From positions 2,304,963-2,368,962 of the forward strand of contig CM034234.1 of assembly GCA_019916065.1 (NCBI GenBank): a stretch of DNA of 64,000 nt, in the 5' to 3' direction. Positions 1 through 12,006 of the stretch are shown here, piece by piece. Below the pieces are notes generated by a model. It saw nothing but the letters and a program-made list of their open reading frames with translations, was not told where the DNA came from and made no database searches. Each line of letters starts with the position of its first letter. Positions within the stretch are counted from its first letter, which is position 1. Position numbers and translations under genes: made by a program. The stretch is from Vitellaria paradoxa. Lineage: Eukaryota > Streptophyta > Magnoliopsida > Ericales > Sapotaceae.

Positions 1-761
1 AAATGCCTAAGGGTGGCATATTATTTTCCTAAGGTTTCGACCTAAGAAGTAAACACCGAAGGATGGTTGGGTCCTGTTTCTACGGGACAACCAAGCAGAC
101 ATCAATGAATTATGTATATTAGTTGAGTCTTGTTTTTACGAAACAACCAAGCAGCAGTACCTTGAAATTAACTTGTTTTTCCTTGATGTGTTGTGTGGTA
201 CTGAAACACAATTAAATTGTAATGAAGATAAATTGATAAAAAACTTAATTTCTTATTTGACGTTGCTACTTGTGTATAATTGTTTCACTTAGTAGCATGC
301 TATGGCATATTGCATTTATACTATTATTAGGGTTTTGAGCACACGTGGTATTAGTGCTAAACCCCTTACAGCTTGCGATGCAGGTAATGAATTTGAGTCA
401 CGCGCAGGACCTACTCACCTTGGAAATTAGGAATTCATTTATTTGTTCTTATTTAATTACATTAGAATTTTCTTTAGACAATGGTTTTTAGTGAATTGTA
501 ATAAACCTCTGTTTGTGAGGTTATTATTAATTATTTTATCTAGCTTTGAGAGATTATTTGGATTAATTTTGGAGCTTTGTTGCCTAGTTAGTTTTGATTA
601 AGGTATTTATTTAAATTTAAAACTTAGTTTTATTTAATTTTTATATTCATTACTCCATAGTGGATGTGTATGGTTCTGATGTGGGATAAGAAAAGTTATT
701 AAACAGTGTAGTGTGCGTTCTTTGGTTGATGTACTCGGGTTGTGAAACCCGGGGCGTGACA
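1..761 (+). mobile_element. LTR of Ty3/gypsy family (inverted copy, cut by window start)
   Basis: The reverse complement of this stretch matches the other LTRs in the window over landmark blocks: the two 'gggtcctgtttctac' segments, 'agcttgcgatgcaggtaatga', and the terminal 'cccggggcgtgaca' ending at 761. It is read in the opposite direction to the LTRs at 1232, 6107 and 25630, so it belongs to a plus-strand element. The other end lies outside the window. No primer-binding site follows position 761, so it is probably a solo LTR or a rearranged fragment rather than the 5' LTR of a complete element. Confidence 0.75.
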
Positions 762-1231
762 CTATTTATCCAGTTGATTGGACTAGGATTGCTAGGTATT
801 TTAAAAGGCTTGATAATCTAATGATCCAGCCAAAATGGATGGAAGCAGAGCATTTTTGGCTAAGAAGGCAAGTTTATGGGGCGCATCTCTGGAATAGGGA
901 AAGTGGAAAATTGAGAATTCAAGAGGGAAGCGTATTAGATAGGTTAATTTTAGAGTACTGCATCATATTCGTATGTGATTTGCATACGTGCAAGGACACG
1001 CACCTCGCCTTGTGAGTTGGAGAAAAGTGTCTAAAAAAGTCTAATTTTAACAACCAATTTTATTTGTTTGAAAAAAAGTTAAATTATTTATCAACTAATT
1101 TTTATTTAGTAGTCGATTGATTGGCAAAGAATTTACCTTAGCAATTAATTAGTCAACAAATATAATAAATATTTTATTGATTTTGATTGAAAATTTTGTG
1201 ACCAATTGATAGGAAGAAATCACTTACTATT
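762..1231. other. Spacer between two LTRs, holding part of a dispersed AT-rich repeat
   Basis: Positions about 1040-1226 resemble 3445-3650 (shared blocks such as 'accaattttatttg', 'atttaccttagcaa' and 'aaatataataaatatttta'). With the solo LTR at 1232-3352 taken out, both parts belong to one older repetitive region rich in 'gaccaattttaatttgatc'-like motifs. This resembles the subterminal repeats of a CACTA-type DNA transposon, but no terminal CACTA was found. A 64-codon ORF at 821-1015 shows no recognisable domain. Confidence 0.4.
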
Positions 1232-3352
1232 TGTCACGCCCCGGGTTTCATAACCCGAGTATGTGAACAAAGAACACACATTACAACATTTAATATTTTT
1301 CTCTGTCTCACATCAGAGCCATACAGACACACTATGGAGCAAGGAATAAAAATATAAATAAAACTAAACTTTGAATTTAAATAAATGCCTTATTTAAAGT
1401 CAACCAGACAATAAGCTCCAAAAACTAAGCCCAAATATTCTTCCCAAAGCTGGATAAAATAATTAATAATAACCTCACAAACGGATGCTTATTACAATTC
1501 ACTAAAAATAAAAAATTCACTAAAAACAATTCTCTAAAGAAAATTATAATGTAATCAAATAAAAACAATTAAATAAATTCCTAATTTCCAAGGTGAGTAG
1601 GTCCTACGCGTGACTCAAATTTATTACCTGCATCGCAAGCTGTAAGGGGTTTAGCACTAATACCACGTGTATTCGGAACCTTAATAATAATAATATTATA
1701 GATGTAATATGTCCTAGCATGCTACTAAGTGAAACAATTATGCACAAGCAGCAATTTCAAACAAGAACTTCAATTTATTTATTTATCTCTTTTCGTTACC
1801 ATTAATGGTGTTTTAGCACTATCACATCAAAGAAAATTAATTTGATTTCAAGGTACTGTTGCTTGGTTGTCTCGTAGAAACAAGACCCAACCAATATACA
1901 TCATTCCTTGATGTCTACTTGGTTATCCCGTAAAAATAGGACTCAACCAATATACACCATCCTTCAGTGTTTGCTTCTTAAGCTAAAACCTTAGAAATAT
2001 AATATGCCATCCTTAGGTATCTGCTCGTTTGTAGGTTACTAACCTACTGGAATCGATAACTAACCCTGCGCAGGTTTTGGGACTTTCAACCCTTTGGTAC
2101 GTATACCCGATATTTTCAGTACCCCCTCAACCCAAACAAAACACATCAAATTTCACCCTAAATTCAAATTATATAATTTTTCCCTAATTAAACTTTAAAA
2201 CCTTATTAACCATCAATACACCAACATATTAAACGATTCAAACTTTAATTCTACCTTACAATCAAACTCACGTTGCAGGTATTTAATAAAATAATATCCA
2301 ACGAATTAATGCAAAATACTAACTTTAAACACAATAATTTATAACTTAAAAAGAAACACTGGCACATAACAGTACGTATGTATAATTTTTGGCATGTACA
2401 ATTTATTAACATATAAAGACAAAGATAAAACAAACAGGAATATGTATATTTTTATATTTCAATCATGATGCTGCAGATCACCCTAGCCATTAACTTTTGC
2501 TCTCTTTGGTTTATAAATGTGGTGATTACATCACGTGCTTGGTTCTCATTATATAAATAGTGTGTATGTGTGTTTTTGTAAAATAAAGGGACGACATCCG
2601 CAGTCCATGAATTGATTCATTACTGTAAATACCCAAAGGAAAAAATTTTTTTTAATTAACTTGGTTTTAGCCCCTTACCTCTGTAATAGAAGAAAAAAAA
2701 AATTTGACAACAGAAGAACAAATCAATCACCAGCCCACAAAAAAAATGACTGCAGCCGCTGTTTCTCCTCTTTCTTCTTCTCTTTCTTTCCCTCTCTCTC
2801 TAGGATTTTTCTTTTTTTTTTTTTTTTTTTTACCCGGTTGCAACCTGCCTAAGTTATATATATATATATATATTTATTTAGCCTTAAAATTGGAATCTTA
2901 ATAGGATTAGACTAGACTAGCTGCCGGCATAGTCCCCCTTTTTTTTTTTTTACCAACCGAATTACAAAAGCATAAATATATATATATATATATATATATA
3001 AAAGTCCCTTTGGCAATGGACTCCCAAAGCCACCGCCCCTAAGATTTGGTCATCAGATTCCTATCCGAGCCATTATATAACATATTTTAATAAAAAAATA
3101 TAAATATATATTATATAGGTATAAACCCACATTAATTGTCAAGAAACAAAAACAAGAATATAATATTTCATTTAATAATTTATTAAAATTAAATTAAAAT
3201 TTTGAAATTTCACGAAATATTTAAAAACCAAAATAAAATATTCCCAAACAACCCATGTGTTCCTAATAAAATAAATATTTAATTAATGTCCTAAAAAAAT
3301 TACACCAATTCTTTATAAGACAAGCAAAAAATTAATTTCTTGGGTCATTATA
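1232..3352 (-). mobile_element. Solo LTR of the Ty3/gypsy family, with TSD CTATT
   Basis: On the plus strand it begins TGTCACGCCCCGGG and ends TTGGGTCATTATA, matching the two ends of the chromovirus LTR at 25630-27816 (which ends CGGGTCATTACA). It is 2121 bp long. The 5 bp on each side are identical, CTATT at 1227-1231 and CTATT at 3353-3357, as expected of LTR-retrotransposon integration followed by LTR-LTR recombination. It contains poly-T, poly-A and (TA)n tracts near 2810-3000. No coding sequence is present; the small ORFs at 2661-2901 are low-complexity. Confidence 0.85.
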
Positions 3353-3357
3353 CTATT

Positions 3358-4730
3358 AGTGACCAATTTTAATTTGATCTAAAAAAAATTACCTTTTAAT
3401 GACTAAATTAATATTTTTTAATTTTATTACAAAGTGTTTATAAAGCGTTTATTTTTACCAACCAATTTTATTTGATTTGAAAAAATAAATCATTCACCAA
3501 CAAATTTTTATTTGGTGGATAAAAGTGAACTTTTAACCAATCGATGGGTAGAAGATTTACCTTAGCAAGCAATTAGTTGGCAAATATAATAAATATTTTA
3601 GTAGTTTTTATTCAAAATTTTGCAATCAATTACTAAGAAAAAAGTTATCTTTTAATGACCAACCATAATTTGGTCCAAAAAATTTACTATTAGCAATCGA
3701 CTTTAATTTGATCAGGAAAAAAGTCACCATTTAGTGACTTAATTTATAATTAATCAAAAAAATGATCATATTTTTTTTCTTTTTTGGGTGTTAAGTACAT
3801 GAGACAAAGGAAGATAATTTAATTTAAAGTATAAAGCTATAATTTTTTTTTTTTTTGGTAATAAGACCATATTTTACTCTATCAAAATTTTTAAGAAAAA
3901 TTTGTACCAATAATGTATAATGACATTTGTAATTAAATAACATTATTATACACGTAATGTACTGTCACGTGGTGCAACACATGAATAATTCAAATATGGC
4001 ATATAATGCAAGTCTCACCAAAAAAAAAAATTCTAATTTTGAACTACATATGTCACATTTGCATTGGTGTAATGAAGCAATGCTTTTATATTATAATTTT
4101 TTAAATAAAAAATAATTTTTGTGAGTTACTTATGTTAGGATGACTGGACCACTAAGTAGCGATCTCATTAAAGTCAGATTTAATATATAACATTGTGCTT
4201 ATAATAAATTTATCAAGACGTTTTCCAATTATAGCAGTATCACTGTAGCATTATTTTGATTTTATGTATGATATAACAGCATTTTTCTTTGAATTTTAAA
4301 GGCAGTTTTCATTTTGGATATTTTTCGTTTTTTTCTAGCTAGTTGCATGCTAGGGTAACCACATTTTGTAAATGTGAATATACAACAACCAAAAGGTCTT
4401 CGTTTTCTTTTTTAGTTCAGCACCATGTCGATTCAGTATGACCAAGCAAGTTTAGGGAAATTAAGTTAACACCAAAATTGATATCAGTTTCGTTAATATT
4501 TGGGTCATTGAGTTAACATCAAAATTGATATCAGTTTTACACTATATTTGAGTCGTTGAATTAAGATTTAATGGTTCAAGTATATTTACACTTTTTTTTT
4601 CACTAAAAATTTGTAAATATATTTAAACGGTTAAATTTTAATTTAACAATTTACATAGAGTTGTCATAAATCTGATATCAATTTGATATCAACCTCTCCC
4701 ATTTAGTTCAGTAAAATCTATATACTCAAG
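3358..4730. other. AT-rich non-coding region with degenerate repeats
   Basis: Positions 3358-3770 carry recurring motifs (for example 'gtgaccaattttaatttgat' at 3359 and a diverged form near 3700), interpreted as an old DNA-transposon relic interrupted by the solo LTR to its left. Around 4460-4700 there are two partial copies of a 'gttaacaccaaaattgatatcagttt'-like block and a fold-back formed by 'gaattaagatttaatggttc' near 4558 with a complementary segment near 4625. No ORF with family character. Confidence 0.4.
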
Positions 4731-5770
4731 ACCGTTTGGTAATGCTGTCGTTTTTTTGCTTTACGTTTATATGTTTATACTTTTTGTTTTTGTTTTCTAT
4801 CGTCGTTTTCTTTTTCTAAAATGAAAACCGAAACTACGTTTGGAAATACAATTTTGTTTACAATTATTAATTTCTATTTTCATAAATATTTAATTTTATT
4901 AGCTTTTTAAAAATTAATTGAATTTAATAAATACATTTTACTTTAATTTAATTTAATTTAATTTAATTGTATTATTTATTAAAAATAATTAAATAAAATA
5001 TCAATATTATATCATTTAATTCAGTAAATATAAAATATATTAATTATAATTTAATTATATTATTTATTAAAAATAATTGAAAAAATATATTTCATAATAA
5101 TTTAAATAATTTAATTATGAAATTTATTAAAAATAATTTAATAAAATATAATTCATATTAAATAAAATAATTAAATATTATTAAATTAATTAATTTAATT
5201 ATGATATTCATTAAAATAATTTAATAAAATATATTTAATATTATTTAATTTAATTATTTTAAGTTAATTATTAAATTAAATAATTTAATTATAGTATTTA
5301 TTATAAATAATTTAATAAAATATATTTATATTAATTAAATTATTTATTAAATTAAATTAATATATTTTATTTTATTATTTATTAAAAATAATTTAATAAT
5401 ATATATTTTTTATTAATTAAATTAACTAATTTAATTTAATTATTTATTACAAATAAATTAGTAATAGATATTACATATTAATTTAATTATATTATTTATT
5501 AAAAATAATTTTATTTTAATAAAATATGTGAATAAAATAATTTATTTTAATATGATGTAACAAAAATAGATAAAGTATTAGAATTGATAAAATGTTTGCA
5601 ACAAAAAAAATACAGAGTGAAAATACTTTTTTTCTGTTTACGTTTTTTTGTTTAAGCATTCATTTTTTTGGAAACAAAAAGACGTGAACAGATTTAACAA
5701 ATATGTTTCAGTTATCAATTTACAAAATTTTAAAAATTATAAATAAAAAATAAAAACATTATCAAACGAG
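4731..5770. mobile_element. AT-rich TIR element (non-autonomous DNA transposon), copy 1
   Basis: The left end (cgtttggtaatgctgtcgtt at 4733) and the reverse complement of the right end (cgtttgataatgtttttatt, ending near 5769) form imperfect terminal inverted repeats. The interior is almost entirely A/T with recurring 'aataatttaataaaatatat' motifs. A second copy of the same architecture and size lies at about 8391-9421. The termini resemble those of plant hAT-like MITEs (GTTTGGTAATG family), but the superfamily is not settled. No transposase is encoded. Confidence 0.65.
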
Positions 5771-6101
5771 ACTTCAGTCAACCTTCACAATGTTTTTAAA
5801 GCATGGTTCTTCACTTTTTTTTAGTTTTGTTAAAGAAAAAAATAGAAGTTAAAAGAATATCAAGAAATTTATTAAAGAATATATATATATATTTTGTTGA
5901 AAAAAGTTAGAAAGACAAAAAAAATAAATATCAAATAAAAACAGAAAGACAAAAAATAAATAACAAATAGAAACGTCAACTTGAGATTTTTATTTATTTT
6001 ATTTTATTTTATTTTTTGCTTAACGTCATGTCCGAGAATAGTTCTTTCTGATTTTGCTTTTTTTTTTTTTTTTGGCTCCTTTCACAAAGCAAACTTCAAC
6101 C
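5771..6101. other. AT-rich spacer, nothing recognised
   Basis: Contains a (TA)n tract near 5879, two short direct copies of a 'gaaagacaaaaaataaat' block near 5910-5960, and a poly-T tract at 6058-6073. No gene or element ends recognised. Confidence 0.4.
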
Positions 6102-6106
6102 ACAAT

Positions 6107-8227
6107 TGTCATAGCCCCGGGTTCAAAACCCGATTATGTTAATAAAGGAACATACATTATATCGTTTAATAATTTTTCCTATCTCACATCAGAGTTTCAC
6201 ACATAAATACTATAAAACAAAGAAAATAAAATAAATAAAATTAAACTTTAAATTTAAATAAATGCCTTAGTCAAAACTAACTAGGCAACGAAACTTCAAA
6301 ATTATCCAAACAATCTCTTAAAATTAAATAAATCAACAATTTATCTTTACCTTACAAACAGAGATTTGTTACCATCCACTAAAAATAATTTCCTAAAATC
6401 TAAAACAATTACATAAAAATAATAAATAAAACTTTAATTTCTATACTCAGAAAGTCTAGTACTTGACTCAATTTCATTACCTGCATCACAAGTTGCAGCA
6501 AGGGGTTTAGCACTAATACCACGTGTACTCGGAACCCTAATAATAATATGAATGCAACAATGCCCTAATATGCTACTAAGTGAAACAGTTATGCACATGA
6601 AGCAATCTCAAAATAATAAATTAAATCAATTTATCTTTGTTACAATTAATTGCGTTTTAGCACCACATCACACATAAAAAACAATTCGATTTCAAGGTAC
6701 TGTTGCTGGGTTGTTCCGTAGAAACAGGACCCAACCAATATATATCTTCCTTCGATGTCTGCTTGGTCCCCTGATAGAAACAAGACCCAACCAATATACA
6801 CCATACTTCGGCATCTGCTTTCTAGACCAAAGTCTTAAGAATATAATATGTCACCCTTAGGCATCTGCTCGTTCGTAGGTTACTAGCATACTGGAATTGA
6901 TAACCAAACCTGCACGGGTTTCGGGACTTTCAGCCGTTGGGTATGTATACCCAATATTTTCAATATCCTTCAACCCAAACAAAACACAACATCAAATTTT
7001 CCTTTTTAATCCCACATTAAATAAATTCTTCTTAATGAATGTTTTAAAACTTATTAATCCTCAATTCACCAACACAATAACTAATATAAAATTTCTAAAC
7101 AAACAAAAAGGCAAATATGCCGTTTAATTACATTAAATGAATTTGATAAATAAAATAAATAATTCATTGAACAGTTATTGTGCACCATGGTAAATTCACA
7201 TTCTGGGTAAATTAATTACTAAAGAGTAAATAATATATATATATATATATCCGTATATGGGACTGTTTGGTTGGCTAACTTTAGCCAAAAAGTACAATAA
7301 AAATGGAAAGATATGACATAAAGATGATATGTGTTAAAATTTAATTAGAAGAAAGTACAAAAAGTAGTTAAGATTTGATAACTTTTAAATTTTTTTTTGT
7401 GTCAGCCAAACAACCTATATATAACAATCCTTCAGCCAAGCATTTAATACCCCATCAAATGTCCAAAGTCAATCAATTGTTTTAGTAAATAAAAAAAAAA
7501 ATAATTGAGGAATTTAATACCTAGTAAACCTACAATATTAACTACATTCCAGCAAACGTGCTTGTACAAAGTGTTAATAGGAAAAGAAAAAAAATAAAAA
7601 AAAAAAGTTTTATCAAGAATCATTTTCAATCAAATCACCTGGGAGCATGAATTTACAGTGGATCACACATATGTATATATATATATATAACCAAATTGTC
7701 GACTAGCGAATTCACTCTGTGAAGCAATCAATCTATATAATACCTATATCTATACATACATATATATATATATATATACAGTATTAGAAAGGGCCGTCCC
7801 TTGCCTTTACAGATTCGACACTTAAAAAGAAATCAATTCGGAAAATCGAAAGAATCATAGTAAAGCCAAAATTCTAGCTGCCGAATTCCTTTCTTCTCCT
7901 TTCTCTCGATCTCTCTTCCTCTCTCTCTTTTTTAAGGTTTTATTTTTTATAAAACTAAATATAACTTTATATATTTATAGTAACAGTATTTTAATTCTAA
8001 TCAACTTAATTAATTTCTTATTCTCTATAAGTTTAATAAACTTTTACCTTTTTTTTAAAATAAATTTTTTTTTTAAATATAATTCAAAATTAATCTTTTT
8101 AAATACACCTTAAAATTAAATACCAAAATTATAAATTATCTAATTTAAAGAAAATAAAATAAATTCATTAAATAATTATATATATATATATATAAAGTTA
8201 AATTAAATAAAAATTCCGGTCATTACA
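6107..8227 (-). mobile_element. Solo LTR of the Ty3/gypsy family, with TSD ACAAT
   Basis: Plus-strand ends are TGTCATAGCCCCGGG at 6107 and TTCCGGTCATTACA ending at 8227. The 5-bp flanks are identical: ACAAT at 6102-6106 and 8228-8232. It shares landmark blocks with the LTRs at 1232 and 25630 ('ctgcatcacaagttgcagcaaggggtttagcac', the 'gtaggttactagc' block near 6874, the pyrimidine-rich 'tctcgatctctcttcctctc' near 7904). A short MITE-like insertion (7257-7420) is nested in it. No coding capacity. Confidence 0.88.
7257..7420. mobile_element. Short MITE nested in solo LTR
   Basis: The segment starts 'gggactgtttggttggct' and ends 'agccaaacaacctatata', giving imperfect inverted termini around TGTTTGG(T)TGGCT. 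It is about 165 bp, AT-rich and non-coding. The corresponding place in the LTR at 25630 lacks it. Its inner part ('aaaaagtagttaagatttgataa') resembles the 'aaaaagtagttaaagttgataa' tract near 49635, suggesting one family. Confidence 0.55.
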
Positions 8228-8390
8228 ACAATTGCAACACCTGAAACTTTTATCTACATGATTTTTGTCCGTAATTTAAATATTGAGACAGGATTTGTTA
8301 ACACTATGCCACCTTGTACTTGGATGTCATCAAAGTTACGTCACTATGACCATGTGCCCGGGACGAATATGGGGCCAGCGGGATATATAG

Positions 8391-9421
8391 TAAATTTGAT
8401 AAGGTTATATTTTTTTGTTATTATTTTTCTGTTATTATTTTTATTTTTTATTTTATTTTTTATTTATTTTTTTAAATAAAAATTAAAATTACATTTGAAA
8501 ATACAAATTTGTTTATAATTATTAATTTTTTATTTTAGAAAATATATAATTTTATTAGTTTTAAAAAATTAATAGAACTTAATAAAATATATTTTATATT
8601 AATTTAATTTAATTAATATAATTAATTAAATTAATAAAATAAATTATTTATTATAATTATTTAATTCAATAAATATAAAATATATTAAATTATATTATTT
8701 ATTAAAAATAATTTAATAAAATATATTTCATATTAAATAAATAATTAAATTAGATTAATTATTAAATTAAATTATTTATTTTTAAATTAATTAAATTCAT
8801 TTAATTATTTATTAAAATAATTTAATAAAATATATTTTATATAAATTAAATTAATTAAATCATAAATAATTTAATTTAATTATGATATTTATTTAAAATA
8901 ATTTAATAGTAATTATTAAATTAAATTAAATTAAAAATTAATTAAATTTAATTATTTATTATTAATTATTTTATATATATTAATTTAATTATTAAATTAA
9001 ATAAATTAATTATGATATTTATTTCAGATATTTTAGCAATAATTAATTATTAAATTAAATTAAATTAATTTAGTTTTATTATTTATTAAAAATAATTTAT
9101 ATTAATTTATATAATTTATTGAATTTTATTATATTATTTATTAAAATAACTTATTTTAATAAAATATTTGAATAAAATAATTTATTTTTATGTAATGTAA
9201 CAAACATAGACAAAGTTTTAAAATTAACAAAATATTGGTAACATAAAAGAAAATTAGAGTGAGAACATATTTTTTCTGTTTACGTTTTTCTGTTTATATT
9301 TTCATTTTTTTTTAAATAAAAAAACGTAAACAGATTTATCAAACATATTTCTGTTGCGAGTTTACAAAATTTTAAAAACATAAACAGAAAAATAGAAAAC
9401 GGAAACATTACCAAACAGGGC
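8391..9421. mobile_element. AT-rich TIR element, copy 2
   Basis: Same plan as the element at 4731: AT-only interior with 'aataatttaataaaatatatt' motifs, the shared segments 'tacatttgaaaatacaaatttg' (left) and 'ctgtttacgttttt' (right), and a right terminus whose reverse complement reads GGCCCTGTTTGGTAATG. The left terminus near 8391 ('aaatttgataaggttat') is more eroded. No coding capacity beyond low-complexity ORFs. Confidence 0.6.
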
Positions 9422-12006
9422 CATAGCGTTCAACTTTGTACTCGGTATATTCTCTTACACTCCTGTTGAAATGGTAGATGTGATGAAATTTGATTTTATT
9501 TGGTGAGAATTTTGATTAATTTTTATACTTGAAACTAAAATAAAATTTTATAAATTGAATTTGATTTCATAATTTAAATTTCAGAATTTATGTAGAATTT
9601 GAATTTCAATCCGAAATAATAAAATTTGACAAGAATTTATTATTCTTTTAAATTATCTAATTGAGTAGATGCATTTATCATCTTATATTATATTTATCAT
9701 ATTTTTTACTCCTTATTCATATGGTCAAACTTGGTATTTTATTTAAATCAAATCAATTCAATTCTTAAATTTAAAATATATTCCAAATATAAAATTTTAT
9801 TTACCAAATTAAATTAAATTAAATCAAATCAAATTAATTCTTATTTTAAAACGGAACCAATCCTAACAGCAAAATGTTTCTAAACAGATTGTCAATTTCT
9901 ACAATGAAAAAATCTACCGCAGGAGTTGTAGATCGATGAGCAGTTAATATTTAATTAGATTTTAAGGTGATATGTCTTTTCATATTTTTTTATTAATTGT
10001 GTTCCAATTAGAATTTGGTTAACTTTTATTTTTATTTTAAAATTAATTTTATCACATGAAATTAAGACCATTTAATCTAATGCAATCAAATATTAATCGC
10101 CTATTGATTTAGTGCAGGCCTTGTAATAAATTTTTTCGCTGGAGTCTCTTGGACCCATCTTGATGTTTGTAAAAAATGCACTAACGACTTTTGCCATTTT
10201 AAATGCGCATACGTTGCAATACAAAAACTCGGCCGGAGAGTCGGTGACTGATCAACTTTAGTAATAGTTACTTACTCAAAAAAAAAAAAAAAATACTTTA
10301 GTAATAGTTAGAAGTATTAGTAAAAACACAGGCATCCCGGGTTGCATTACTCACAAAACAAATACCTTACAAAATGGTGAGAGTTTGAAAATTTACTAAG
10401 AACTAGGAAGTTAATGATGGATGACTATCGCTTTACTCAAAAACTATTAGTTATGTTAGTCAGTTTAATTTATTTATGTAATTTAAATAAATAACTTAAA
10501 CATAGTGTCATTTACGAAATTCTCACCATAATGAATGACTCTCGATTTTTGCCTGAATATTGGTGATGCAATTTAACCGAATATTTTAAAGTTATAAAAT
10601 TTAGATTGATTATTTTAATTATTTTAAAAGAAAATTGTAAATGCATATTTTGACTTTAATGTGGTTTTGAGGTTCAAAATTGATTATTTGGTTCATCAAA
10701 CCAACTTGTGACTATCCAACTTGGATCTCAAGTATGTTGACATCTGGTCAAACTTTGATATCATGCTGTGAACAAGATCTATGTATGCATGAACGTACTA
10801 CTCATAAATATAAACATAGTTGAAGCGGTCGGAGGAATTCAGAATCTTTATTATTAAAAGGATACCAGCCATGGAGCATTCAAGAAAAAAAATAACAAAT
10901 TTCGTTGGTGCTAAGCGTACGAGAGAAACAAATTACTTTTAGGGAATGATAAATTTATTTTTAAATATTAAAGTAATAAATATACTTCTCACACTTTAAT
11001 TGTTCAACTAATTCTTTTAACAATACCTGGGATTTAATAAAAATATTTCTCGTTACAAAAAGAAAAAATTATTATTATTATTAAGTTTTATTTTTTATAG
11101 AATTTATTATGTTACATATCATACTTCTTGATATTATGCATAAAAGTATTTAGTAGTATAATACGAGAATATACTTTATTTCACAAAAATATTTGAATTT
11201 GATTCTTATATATTTTTTTTATGTTAACAAATTTTTAATTAATTTAAATTTTTTACTAAAGCCAAAATATCTTAATTTTAAATTAATTTAATTTGTTTAA
11301 CAAATTAAAATACTATGAATATTAAAACACATCGATGCGATGCTTGTACAGCCATTCTAATTCATCAAAACAAAACACGCGTCAGTGTATTTTCTCTGGA
11401 CCCGAATATTTTATTGTGGGTTGGTCATACATATCTACACGCACATGTACAGAGAACATGTTCTTCTACTCTTCCTTCTAATTTTCTCTCCGTCTCGTTC
11501 TTGTGTGCTGGACAAAAGAAGAAGAATGGGAGAAAGAAAGGAAAGAAAAAATAAAAGAAAAAAGGAAAATAATGGGCCTCGCGTCATCCCTTGGCCCAAC
11601 AACTGCTATTGGCCCAGATAATGACGAAACAAACTTCAAAGATCAAAATCACGATAAATGACAAAAATAAAACGAAAAATTGTATTTAAGTAATACTTTG
11701 TAATCTTTTAAGCTTATTAGTCACACAAAAAAAAAATGTATTACTTTTAAGTAACATTAATGTAAAAAAATTTGTATTTAAGTCACACTTTTGAGTGGGT
11801 CCCACGACTTGGTTTTAAATATAATTTATAATATGACTTAAATGATATTTGTTTCTATAATTAACTGAGACGGAAGTTGTCGGAAATTATGGTAACCCCG
11901 AATCACATTTTTCCATTTTTGTTTTATTCCTTAAAAATCGTGTGAAGATATATGATATATTTTTTATTTGAACAAGCATGTAATGAGATAAAAGTCTGTT
12001 AAATGA
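9422..12006. other. AT-rich intergenic region, no gene recognised
   Basis: Positions 9440-9850 are a low-complexity A/T tract with repeated 'aaatcaaatcaaattaa' motifs. At 10256-10310 a 15-bp direct repeat (ctttagtaatagtta) flanks a 25-bp poly-A-bearing segment. From 11315 to 11621 there are overlapping ORFs of 78-79 codons without any recognisable domain. The stretch 11640-11830 carries direct repeats of an 'attgtatttaagt' motif. Confidence 0.4.

Noticed and set aside
821..1015. 64-codon plus-strand ORF between two LTRs
   Set aside because: No recognisable motif, lies in a repeat region, and its 3' part overlaps no conserved sequence; length is expected by chance.
2661..2901. Two overlapping ORFs rich in Phe, Ser and Leu
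   Set aside because: They come from CT and poly-T tracts inside a solo LTR; low-complexity only.
11315..11621. Two overlapping ORFs of 78-79 codons
   Set aside because: Different frames of one stretch, lysine-rich ends from purine tracts, no family resemblance.
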